A DNA stretch of 30,246 bases from REEB85 sp018971455 (GTDB lineage: Bacteria > Pseudomonadota > Alphaproteobacteria > Acetobacterales > Acetobacteraceae), in the NCBI GenBank assembly GCA_028871195.1, contig JAGWNT010000043.1, forward strand, positions 1 to 30,246. The letters are read 5' to 3'. The notes below the pieces were generated by a model, which did not search any database, was not told the origin of the DNA, and was given only the letters and a program-made list of their open reading frames with translations. The translations under genes were made by a program, and so were the position numbers. Shown piece after piece: positions 22,759 to 29,290 of this stretch; within the stretch, counting starts at the first letter, position 1, and the number at the start of each line of letters is the position of its first letter.

Positions 22759-23706
22759 ATGCCACGCGGTGACCTGTTTCCCGAGATCGGACCGTTCGAG
22801 ACCGGCTACCTGCCGCTCGACGCCACCCATGTGATGTATTGGGAGCAGGTCGGCAATCCGCATGGCGTGCCGGTGCTGTTCCTGCATGGCGGGCCGGGCG
22901 CCGGCGCCGGGGTGGTCCATCGCCGCTTCTTCGATCCGCTGCACTGGCGCGTGGTGATCTTCGACCAGCGCGGCGCCGGGCGCTCGCGGCCGATGGGCGA
23001 ACTCGCCGGCAACACCACCCCGGCCCTGGTCGGCGACATCGAGGCGCTGCGCCGCCATCTCGGCATCGAGCGCTGGCTGCTGTTCGGCGGCTCCTGGGGC
23101 TCCACGCTCGCCCTGGCCTACGCGCAGGCGCACCCGGAGCGGGTGGCGGCCTGCGTGCTGCGCGGCGTGTTCCTCGGCCGGCCGCAGGAGCTCGACTGGT
23201 TCCTGCACGGCATGGCGGCGGTGTTCCCCGATGCCCATGCGCAGTTCGCCGGCTTCCTGCCGCAAGCCGAGCGCGGCGACCTGCTGGCCAGCTACCTGCG
23301 CCGGCTGACCGACCCCGACCCGGCGGTGCACATGCCGGCCGCGCGCGCCTGGTCGGTCTATGAGGGCTCGTGCAGCACCTTGCTGCCGAGCCCGGACACC
23401 GTCGCCAGCTTCGCGCAGGACCGCACCGCGCTGGGGCTGGCGCGGATCGAGGCGTATTATTTCGCGCACGGGCTGTTCCTGCCGCCCGGCGGGCTGCTCG
23501 CGGGCATGGCGCGCATCGCCCATATCCCGGCCGAGATCGTGCAGGGCCGCTACGACATGATCTGCCCGGCGCAGACCGCCTTCGAGCTGGCGGCCGCCTG
23601 GCCGGGCGCGCGGCTGTCGATCATTCCCGATGCCGGGCACTCGGCGCTGGAGCCGGGCGTGCGGCGCGCCCTGGTGGCGGCGCTGGAGCGGCTGCGCGAT
23701 CGCTGA
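22759..23706 (+). CDS. pip: Proline iminopeptidase
   Basis: 315-aa cytoplasmic alpha/beta hydrolase of peptidase family S33 that removes N-terminal proline from peptides. The oxyanion motif HGGPGAGA (43-50) and the nucleophile elbow GGSWGS (Ser112) are intact. Asp266 (GRYDMICP) and His294 (DAGHSALEPG) complete the triad. ARAWSVYEGSCSTL and the FFDPLHWRVVIFDQRGAGRS stretch are characteristic. It stands alone, diverging from DUF423 with only 54 bp between the starts. There is no clear ribosome binding site, so the mRNA may be leaderless. Confidence 0.94.
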   Translation: MPRGDLFPEIGPFETGYLPLDATHVMYWEQVGNPHGVPVLFLHGGPGAGAGVVHRRFFDPLHWRVVIFDQRGAGRSRPMGELAGNTTPALVGDIEALRRHLGIERWLLFGGSWGSTLALAYAQAHPERVAACVLRGVFLGRPQELDWFLHGMAAVFPDAHAQFAGFLPQAERGDLLASYLRRLTDPDPAVHMPAARAWSVYEGSCSTLLPSPDTVASFAQDRTALGLARIEAYYFAHGLFLPPGGLLAGMARIAHIPAEIVQGRYDMICPAQTAFELAAAWPGARLSIIPDAGHSALEPGVRRALVAALERLRDR

Positions 23707-23742
23707 AACGGGCAACCGCCGCTGAACAGGGGAGACATGGCG

Positions 23743-24669
23743 ATGAAGGTCGGCGTGATCGGGCTCGGCTCGATGGGCATGGGGGCGGCGCTCAATCTCG
23801 CGGCCAAGGGCCACGCGGTGCATGGCTGCGAGCCGCGCGAGGCGGCAAGGGCGGAGCTGGTCGCCGCCGGCGGGCAGGCCGTCGGCCGCGCCGCCGATCT
23901 GCCCACCGACCTCGCCGCCCTGGTGGTGTTCGTGGTCAACCTCGCCCAGGTCGAGGCGGTGCTGTTCGGGCCGGAGGGCGCCATCAAGCGGCTCGCCCCC
24001 GGCTGTGTGGTGCTGTGCTGCACCACCATCGCGCCCGAGGCGGCGCGCGGGCTGGAGGCGCGCCTGGCCGCGCGCGGCCTGCTGATGCTGGACGCCCCGG
24101 TCTCCGGCGGCGCCGGCGCCGCGCGGGCCGGCAGCATGACGGTGATGGCCTCGGGCAGCCCCGCCGCCTTCGCCGCCGCCGAGCCGGTGCTGGCGGCGAT
24201 CAGCGCCAAGGTGTGGCGCCTCGGCGACGCCGCCGGCATCGGCAGCACGGTCAAGATGGTCAACCAGCTGCTCGCCGGCGTGCACATCGCCACCGCCGCC
24301 GAGGCGCTGGCGCTGGGCATCCGCGCCGGCGCCGACCCGCAGACGCTGTTCGAGGTGATCAGTTCCTCGGCCGGCAGCTCGTGGATGTGGCAGAACCGCG
24401 TGCCGCACATCCTGGCCGGCGACGACACGCCGCTCTCGGCGGTGAACATCTTCGTCAAGGATCTCGGCATCGTGCTCGATCAGGCGCGCGCGCTCACCTT
24501 TCCGCTGCCGATGGCCGCCGCCGCGCACCAGCTTTTCCTCGCCGCCGCCGCCGCCGGCCATGGCGGGCGCGACGACGCCTTCGTCATCCGCTTCTGGCAG
24601 GCGCTGGCCGGCATCGCGTTGCCGGGCGCGGCGGGCGCGGACGGGGAGGCGGTCAAGGATCGCGGCTGA
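23743..24669 (+). CDS. 3-hydroxyisobutyrate dehydrogenase-like (beta-hydroxyacid / L-threonate dehydrogenase group)
   Basis: 308 aa. NAD(P)-dependent beta-hydroxyacid dehydrogenase with the Rossmann loop VGVIGLGSMGMGAA (3-16), the substrate-binding DAPVSGGAGAARAGSMTVM (117-135) and catalytic Lys171 in STVKMVNQLLAGVH (168-181). The overall sequence suggests the LtnD-like branch (four-carbon acid sugars), but 3-hydroxyisobutyrate or tartronate semialdehyde remain possible. Two ATGs compete. The one at 23743 is 8 bases after GGGGAG, which is ideal; the one at 23737 (adding Met-Ala) is only 2 bases from it, so 23743 is chosen. The last 17 bp overlap the convergent DUF971 gene. Confidence 0.9.
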   Translation: MKVGVIGLGSMGMGAALNLAAKGHAVHGCEPREAARAELVAAGGQAVGRAADLPTDLAALVVFVVNLAQVEAVLFGPEGAIKRLAPGCVVLCCTTIAPEAARGLEARLAARGLLMLDAPVSGGAGAARAGSMTVMASGSPAAFAAAEPVLAAISAKVWRLGDAAGIGSTVKMVNQLLAGVHIATAAEALALGIRAGADPQTLFEVISSSAGSSWMWQNRVPHILAGDDTPLSAVNIFVKDLGIVLDQARALTFPLPMAAAAHQLFLAAAAAGHGGRDDAFVIRFWQALAGIALPGAAGADGEAVKDRG

Positions 24670-25006
24670 GGCCCTTGGCCTTCAGGGCGTCGAGATAGGC
24701 GTGCCAGCGCGTGCTCTGCTCGCGGCCGAGCTGGTGGAGAAAGTCCCAGCTGAAGATGCCGGTGTCGTGGCCGTCGTCGAACAGGATGCGGATGGCGTAG
24801 TGGCCGACCGGCTCGACGCCGAGGATGCCGACATGGCGACGCCCGGCGATGGTCCGGCGCTGGTCGGGGCCATGGCCCTGCACCTCCGCACTCGGGCTTT
24901 CGACCCGCAGATATTCGGCCGGCAGGTTGAAATGCGCGCCGTCGTCAAAATCGATCTCCAGCCGGCGCTCGGCGCGGCGCAGGCGGATCTCCGTCGGAAC
25001 CGGCAT
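24653..25006 (-). CDS. DUF971 domain protein
   Basis: 117 aa. DUF971 is also the N-terminal domain of gamma-butyrobetaine hydroxylases; stand-alone copies have no settled function, though links to Fe-S proteins have been suggested. Visible marks are TEIRLRRAERRLEIDFDDG (5-23), FNLPAEYLRVESPSAEVQGH (26-45), VGILGVEPVGHYAIRILFDD (59-78) and HDTGIFSWDFLHQLG (80-94). It overlaps the Trm112-like gene by one base (TGATG) and is the last gene of the cnoX operon. Its 3' end overlaps the dehydrogenase gene by 17 bp. Confidence 0.9.
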   Translation of the reverse strand: MPVPTEIRLRRAERRLEIDFDDGAHFNLPAEYLRVESPSAEVQGHGPDQRRTIAGRRHVGILGVEPVGHYAIRILFDDGHDTGIFSWDFLHQLGREQSTRWHAYLDALKAKGLSRDP

Positions 25007-25230
25007 CAGGCGGGGTCGAGCACGCGGGCTTCCTCGGGCAGCATGATCGGCACGCCGTCGCGGATCGGGTAGGCGAGGCCCGCGGCACGGCTGATCAGCT
25101 CGCCGCGCGCGCGGTCATATTCCAGCGCCGTGCGGGTGAGCGGGCAGATCAGGATTTCGAGCAGCCGGGGATCGACGGGCACGGGCTCGGGCTGAGCCTC
25201 GGGCGGGAGCTGGGATCGGGCGTCGGTCAT
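25006..25230 (-). CDS. Trm112/UPF0434-like small protein
   Basis: 74 aa. The core DPRLLEILICPLTRTALEYD (20-39) and GLAYPIRDGVPIMLPEEARV (51-70) match the Trm112-like family. In eukaryotes and archaea Trm112 activates methyltransferases; the role of the bacterial short form is less clear. Only one Cys (Cys29) is present, so a four-Cys zinc site is absent, as in many alphaproteobacterial members with CPLT. The N-terminal 19 residues (QLPPEAQPEPVPV) are a Pro-rich extension. It starts 12 bp after the Lon-substrate-domain gene and is coupled to DUF971. Confidence 0.92.
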   Translation of the reverse strand: MTDARSQLPPEAQPEPVPVDPRLLEILICPLTRTALEYDRARGELISRAAGLAYPIRDGVPIMLPEEARVLDPA

Positions 25231-25242
25231 GGGGGGGCTCCG

Positions 25243-25911
25243 TCAGCTTGCGCGTCGCCGGCCGGCGGGGTCGGCGTTCGGCGCGTGGGTGTCGATGCGC
25301 AGCAGGGCGAGCAGGGCCGCGGCGCGGTCGGACGGGCTCGCCGCCTCCAGCAGCGCCTGCTTCTCGGTGGCGTCGAAGGGGCAGGCCATGCACAGCGTGG
25401 TGACCAGCGCCGCGTCCGCCATCTGCTCGATCGCCTCCCAGTTGGCGTTGAAGCCGCGATGGTCGAAATAGGCGCGCAGGGCGGCGAGCAGGGCGGCGCG
25501 GTCGAGCGGGGCGGCGGCGGCCTCGGCGAGGTCGTGCGGGTAGGCGGCGAAATCCGCGCGCACGCGCCGGTAACCGCGGTGCATGGCAAGCTCCGCGGCG
25601 ATGTGGAATCGGCTGAGGCCGGTCAGCGTGATGAGCAGCCGCCCGTCATCGGTCTCGCTGAACGAGGACAGCCGGCCGAGGCAGCCGATGCGGTAGAGGC
25701 CCGGCCCGGTGGGCCCGGGCGGGCGGGCCGGGTCGGGCTGGATCATGGCGAACATGCGCCCGGCCGCCAGGCTGTCCTCGACCATGGCGAGGTAGCGCGG
25801 CTCGAAGATGTTGAGCGGCAGCCTGGCGCGCGGCAACAGCAGGGCGCCGGTCAGCGGAAAGACCGCGAACTCCGCCGGCAGATCCTCGGGGCGAGGATCG
25901 AACGGGTTCAT
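25243..25911 (-). CDS. Lon-protease substrate-binding-domain protein (LON_substr_bdg only)
   Basis: 222 aa. It contains the Lon N-terminal substrate-binding fold without ATPase or protease parts. FAVFPLTGALLLPRARLPLN (15-34), IFEPRYLAMVEDSLAAGRMF (35-54) and GCLGRLSSFSETDDGRLLIT (75-94) are clear family marks. The cellular role is unknown; a protein-binding or quality-control function is often assumed. An in-frame extension upstream exists, but the start at 25911 (MNPFDPRPEDLPAEF) fits family length. It lies 16 bp after cnoX and 12 bp before the Trm112-like gene. Confidence 0.92.
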   Translation of the reverse strand: MNPFDPRPEDLPAEFAVFPLTGALLLPRARLPLNIFEPRYLAMVEDSLAAGRMFAMIQPDPARPPGPTGPGLYRIGCLGRLSSFSETDDGRLLITLTGLSRFHIAAELAMHRGYRRVRADFAAYPHDLAEAAAAPLDRAALLAALRAYFDHRGFNANWEAIEQMADAALVTTLCMACPFDATEKQALLEAASPSDRAAALLALLRIDTHAPNADPAGRRRAS

Positions 25912-25927
25912 CGGCCCGCCCGCAGGG

Positions 25928-26881
25928 TCACGCGAAGAGCAGGGCCGAGAGCTTGCGGCGCGCGGCCATGGTGGCCTCGTCGTCGAAGCCCCAGGCCTCG
26001 AAGAACTTGAGCAGTTGCAGGCGGGCGGCATCCTCGTTCCAGCCGCGCTGGGCCTTGATGATGGCGAGCAGGGCGTCGGCGGCCTCGGCGCGGCGGTCCA
26101 TGGCGTTGTAGGCGGTTGCCAGCTCGTAGCGGGCCTGATGGTCGGCCGGGTCGGCGGCCAGCCGCGCCTCGAAGCTGGCCAGCTGTTCGCGCGCGGCGCG
26201 GCCCTCGCCGGCCAGGGCCAGCGCGCTGCGGGCGCCGGCGATTTCGGCGTGCTCGGCGATCTTGGCCGGCACCTGCGCGAGCGCCTCGTTCGCCTGCTCC
26301 TCCTCGCCGAGGGCCAGCAGGGCGCGGATCAGCCCGCCCCAGGCCTCCGGGCTCTCCGGCTCCTGCTGGAGCAGGGCGCTGAACAGCTCGCCGGCCTCCT
26401 GGTGGTTGCCGGCCTCCTGGGCGGCGCGGGCCTCGGCCAGCAGATCGGCCGTCGGCAGGCTGCCGCCGGCCATCTTGAGCAGCGCCTCGACGAAGCGCTT
26501 GATTTCGGATTCGGGCAGCGCGCCCTGGAAAAGGTCGGCGATCTGGCCCTGCCAGAAGGCGGCGACGGTCGGCACGGATTGCAGCGGCAGGCCGAGCTGG
26601 ACCAGCTGCTGGACGAGGGCGCGGTTCTTGTCGATATCGACCTTGACCAGCCGCACCCGCCCGCCGGCGGCGCGGACGACCTTCTCCAGAATCGGCGTCA
26701 GCGTCTTGCAGGGGCCGCACCAGGTCGCCCAGAAATCGACCAGCACCGGCACATGGCGCGACGCCTCGACGACGTCGGCCATGAAATTGTTCTGGTCGCT
26801 GTCGATGATGATGTCGCCCGCCGGCGCCGCCGCGCCTGCCGCACCCGGGGTGGTGGGCTTCTGGCCGATGATGAGATCCAT
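25928..26881 (-). CDS. cnoX: CnoX-type thioredoxin/TPR co-chaperone (YbbN family)
   Basis: 317 aa cytoplasmic protein. A thioredoxin domain (about 24-135) has an intact redox motif, FWATWCGPCKTLTP, with Cys55 and Cys58; VDIDKN and VPTVAAFWQGQ follow. Residues about 140-317 are TPR-like helices (LFSALLQQEPESPEAWGGLI, ARYELATAYNAMDRRAEAAD). CnoX proteins protect oxidation-prone clients and hand them to chaperones; E. coli CnoX lacks the CxxC pair, while the Caulobacter type keeps it, as here. A GAGGA lies 8 bases before the ATG at 26881; the frame stays open further upstream, but without family sequence. It is first in the cnoX-Lon-Trm112-DUF971 operon. Confidence 0.88.
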   Translation of the reverse strand: MDLIIGQKPTTPGAAGAAAPAGDIIIDSDQNNFMADVVEASRHVPVLVDFWATWCGPCKTLTPILEKVVRAAGGRVRLVKVDIDKNRALVQQLVQLGLPLQSVPTVAAFWQGQIADLFQGALPESEIKRFVEALLKMAGGSLPTADLLAEARAAQEAGNHQEAGELFSALLQQEPESPEAWGGLIRALLALGEEEQANEALAQVPAKIAEHAEIAGARSALALAGEGRAAREQLASFEARLAADPADHQARYELATAYNAMDRRAEAADALLAIIKAQRGWNEDAARLQLLKFFEAWGFDDEATMAARRKLSALLFA

Positions 26882-27284
26882 GCCGGGAGTCCTCGTCCTG
26901 CTCGCGCGTTGATCGATAGATGTAACCGCCGTGGCGCGGCACAAGCCACGAAACGGCGGGCGGGGCAAGCGGCTGAACGGCCGGGGGCGCGCAAGGGGGG
27001 GCAGAAAATATCGGTTGGCACGGCGCGCCGGGCCGGCTAGCCTTGGCCACGCGTCAGGGATCGTGCCCGTTTCGGCAGGTTCCGGTGCCTCAGCAGACAG
27101 GTTTCCCGGTGTGATGGCGGCGGATGGGGCGAGAATGCCCCTGGCCGGAGAGCCGGGATGGGTGCATGGGGCCGGACGCGACGGGGCCACGACGCAGCGG
27201 GCCGCGACACCATGACGAGATTGCCATGCACGGCCCCAGGACGACGCAACGGGGCCGCCAACAGGAAGGCGCCTTGACATCGCT
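26882..27284. other. 403-bp non-coding divergent region between cnoX and the DUF4167 gene
   Basis: I found no convincing gene here. A 94-codon plus-strand frame (26931-27215) is Arg/Gly-rich and looks random. For cnoX, a weak minus-strand pair TTGTGC (26944-26939) and TCTATC (26920-26915), 18 bases apart, is possible. For the DUF4167 gene, see 27015-27043. GTGCATGG (27162-27169) and CCATGCAC (27224-27231) are perfect inverted copies around a GC-rich stretch, so the leader could fold. No known riboswitch was matched. Confidence 0.6.
27015..27043 (+). promoter_or_regulatory. Possible promoter for the DUF4167 gene
   Basis: TTGGCA (27015-27020), a 17-base spacer and TAGCCT (27038-27043). The -35 has one mismatch to TTGACA; the -10 is moderate. 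If used, the mRNA leader would be about 235 bases long, which is unusual for this gene. Confidence 0.3.
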
Positions 27285-27800
27285 ATGAACATCAAACGCA
27301 CGCGCGGCCGCAATTTTCGCAGTGGCGGGGGTGGTGGCGGCGGCGGGCAGATCCGCCACCACAGCGGCAACACGCCGCTCAACCGCAACCATGTCTTCGA
27401 CAGCAGCGGGCCGGACCTGCGCATCCGCGGCACGGCGCAGCAATTGTTCGAGAAATATCTCCAGCTCGGCCGCGACGCGACCAGCTCGGGCGACCGGGTG
27501 ATGGGCGAGAGCTACTTCCAGCACGCCGAGCATTATTTCCGCATCGTCAACGCGATGAACCAGGCGGCCCAGCAGAGCCAGCAGCAGGGCGGCCAGCAAG
27601 GCGGCCAGCAGGGCGGCAACCAGCCGCGCCGGCCGATGAGCCACGAGGGCGGCGGCGAGGCTGGCCAGGAGGGCGCGGACGAGGTCAGCCTGGAAAGCGA
27701 GCTGGAACAGACCATCCCGCAGCCGCCCGGCTATGGCGACCAGCCCGGCGCCACCGAGAGCCGCGAAATTCCGATCGCCGCGGCGCCGCCGGAAGAATAG
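27285..27800 (+). CDS. DUF4167 domain protein, RNA-binding-like N-terminus
   Basis: 171 aa. The DUF4167 core is SGPDLRIRGTAQQLFEKYLQ (about 41-60), then LGRDATSSGDRVMGESYFQH and AEHYFRIVNAMNQ. The family is confined largely to Alphaproteobacteria and its function is not established. The N-terminus is Arg-rich with a Gly run (KRTRGRNFRSGGGGGGGGQ), suggesting nucleic-acid contact. The C-terminal part is disordered: QQGG three times, then acidic residues. In many alphaproteobacteria this gene follows prfA-prmC; here it does not. The start ATG has only a distant AGGAAGG (15 bases away), so translation initiation may be weak or depend on the leader. Confidence 0.92.
   Translation: MNIKRTRGRNFRSGGGGGGGGQIRHHSGNTPLNRNHVFDSSGPDLRIRGTAQQLFEKYLQLGRDATSSGDRVMGESYFQHAEHYFRIVNAMNQAAQQSQQQGGQQGGQQGGNQPRRPMSHEGGGEAGQEGADEVSLESELEQTIPQPPGYGDQPGATESREIPIAAAPPEE
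27582..27617 (+). repeat. Three tandem 12-bp units encoding QQGG
   Basis: CAGCAGGGCGGC, CAGCAAGGCGGC and CAGCAGGGCGGC stand head to tail, differing by one base. They encode residues 100-111 of the DUF4167 protein. Because the unit is a multiple of three, gain or loss would change length without a frameshift. Confidence 0.85.
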
Positions 27801-27821
27801 GCGGCCCGCGCCTCCCGGCGG

Positions 27822-29174
27822 TCAGGCGCCGGGGTTTGGACCCATCGCCGCCGCGATGCCGGCGGCGATTGCGAACAGTCGGGCATCGCCCATCGTCTCG
27901 CCCATCACCATCAGCCCGACCGGCGCCTCGCCCGCCTCGTGGCAGGGCAGGCTGATGGCGCAGCGGTCGAGGAAATTGCCCAACGCCGTGTTGCGCAGCT
28001 GCAGCAGGTTGACCCGGTTGTACTCCGCCTCCTCCGCCAGATCGGCGATGCGCGGCGGGATCAGCGGGCAGGTCGGCAGCAGCAGGGCATCGTACTCCTG
28101 CGTCTGGGCGTCGAAGCGGGCGTTGATCGCCGCGCGCGCCGCCAGCAGGGTGATGTAGTCGGCCGCCGGCATGCCCTGCCCGCGCAGGATGCGGGCGCGC
28201 ACCCGCGGGTCGTACTCGGCGCCCCGCGCGGTCACCAGCTCGCGATGCCAGGCATAGGCCTCGGCGGCGGCGAACCCGCCAGTGGCATTGGCCTGCACCA
28301 CCTCGTCGAGCGCGGCGAAGGCGCGCGGCACGATCCGCGCGCCGGCCGCCGCGAGCCGCGACAGGGCGCGCTGGAAGGCCGCCGCCACCATGTCGTCCAG
28401 CCCGTCGAGCACGACGTTCTGCGGCACCGCCAGGCGCAGCCCGGCCAGCGCGGCCGGCTGCAGCGGCGCCGGCTCCTCCCCGGCCAGGATCGCATCGACG
28501 GTGGCGCAGCACGGCACCGACCCGGCCAGCGGGCCCACCGAATCCAGGCTGGTCGAGAGCGGCAGCACGCCGGCATTGGGCACGCGCCGCGCCGTCGGCT
28601 TGTAGCCGACGATGCCGCACATCGCCGCCGGCACGCGGCAGGAGCCGCCGGTATCCGTGCCGAGCCCGACCGCCACCATGCCGTCGGCCACCGCCACCGC
28701 GGTGCCCGAGGAGGAGCCGCCGGGAATGCGCCGCGCCGCACGGTCCCACGGGCTCGCCGGCGTGCCGTAATGCGGGTTGATGCCGAGGCCGGAGAAGGCG
28801 AACTCGGTCATATTGGTGCGCCCGACCGGGATGAACCCGGCGGCCAGCATGCGGCGGACCGCCGTTGCGTTGGCGGCGGCCGGGGCGGCCCCGGCCAGCA
28901 CCGTCGAGCCGGCCGGCGTCGGCTCGCCGGCGATGTCGAACAAATCCTTCACGGCGAAGGGAATGCCGGCGAACCGGCCGGGCGCGCGGCCGGCGCGGCG
29001 CAGCGCGTCGGCGGCATCGGCCATGGCTCGGGCCTGGCCGGCATGCACCTTGAGGAAGGCGCGCCCGCCCTCGCCCGCCGGATCGGCGATGCGGGCGAGG
29101 CTGTCCTCGACGAGCTGGCGGGCGGTGGTGCGGCCATCGGCCAGGGCGGAGGCGAGGTGATGAAGGGTCGGCAT
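27822..29174 (-). CDS. Amidase (amidase signature family)
   Basis: 450 aa hydrolase of an amide bond; substrate unknown. The Ser-cisSer-Lys triad is complete: Lys76 (FAVKDLFDIAG), Ser154 in PGGSSSGTAVAVA and Ser178 in GLGTDTGGSCRVPAA; the 24-residue gap between the serines is as in known family members. LLLPTCPLIPPRI and ISLPCHEAGEAPVGLMVMG near the C-terminus are typical. The start MPTLHHLASALADGRTTARQ at 29174 matches the family; an in-frame upstream ATG (29306) would overlap the divergent CoA transferase start. It diverges from the CoA transferase and converges on the DUF4167 gene with 21 bp between stops. Confidence 0.92.
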   Translation of the reverse strand: MPTLHHLASALADGRTTARQLVEDSLARIADPAGEGGRAFLKVHAGQARAMADAADALRRAGRAPGRFAGIPFAVKDLFDIAGEPTPAGSTVLAGAAPAAANATAVRRMLAAGFIPVGRTNMTEFAFSGLGINPHYGTPASPWDRAARRIPGGSSSGTAVAVADGMVAVGLGTDTGGSCRVPAAMCGIVGYKPTARRVPNAGVLPLSTSLDSVGPLAGSVPCCATVDAILAGEEPAPLQPAALAGLRLAVPQNVVLDGLDDMVAAAFQRALSRLAAAGARIVPRAFAALDEVVQANATGGFAAAEAYAWHRELVTARGAEYDPRVRARILRGQGMPAADYITLLAARAAINARFDAQTQEYDALLLPTCPLIPPRIADLAEEAEYNRVNLLQLRNTALGNFLDRCAISLPCHEAGEAPVGLMVMGETMGDARLFAIAAGIAAAMGPNPGA

Positions 29175-29290
29175 GGCGGCCACGGTGCCCGCCCGCCCGG
29201 CTTCGCGCAAGCCGGCGGCTTTGCGGCCCGCCCGCCGCGGTCCAGACTGGTGCCGCGCCGCAGCGGTGCCGGCATAGAAGGGGGTGGGCG

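Noticed and set aside
22705..24561. Long upstream extension of the DUF423 frame opposite pip and the beta-hydroxyacid dehydrogenase gene
   Set aside because: Only the last 121 residues match DUF423; the rest is antisense of two well-supported genes.
27078..27180. Short words resembling a cobalamin riboswitch (GGTGCC and CCGGTG)
   Set aside because: The conserved core blocks of that riboswitch are not present in order, and the downstream gene has no link to cobalamin.
26931..27215. A 94-codon frame in the cnoX/DUF4167 gap
   Set aside because: Arg/Gly-rich, no ribosome binding site, no known motif and no similarity I can recognise.
27274..27279. A perfect TTGACA just before the DUF4167 ATG
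   Set aside because: A -10 at normal spacing would fall inside the coding sequence and none is seen; it is probably chance.
27786..27821. CCGCCGG and CCGGCGG as a possible terminator between the DUF4167 gene and the amidase gene
   Set aside because: The stem is only 7 bp with a 22-base loop, and only a short T-run follows some 12 bases later, so support is too weak.
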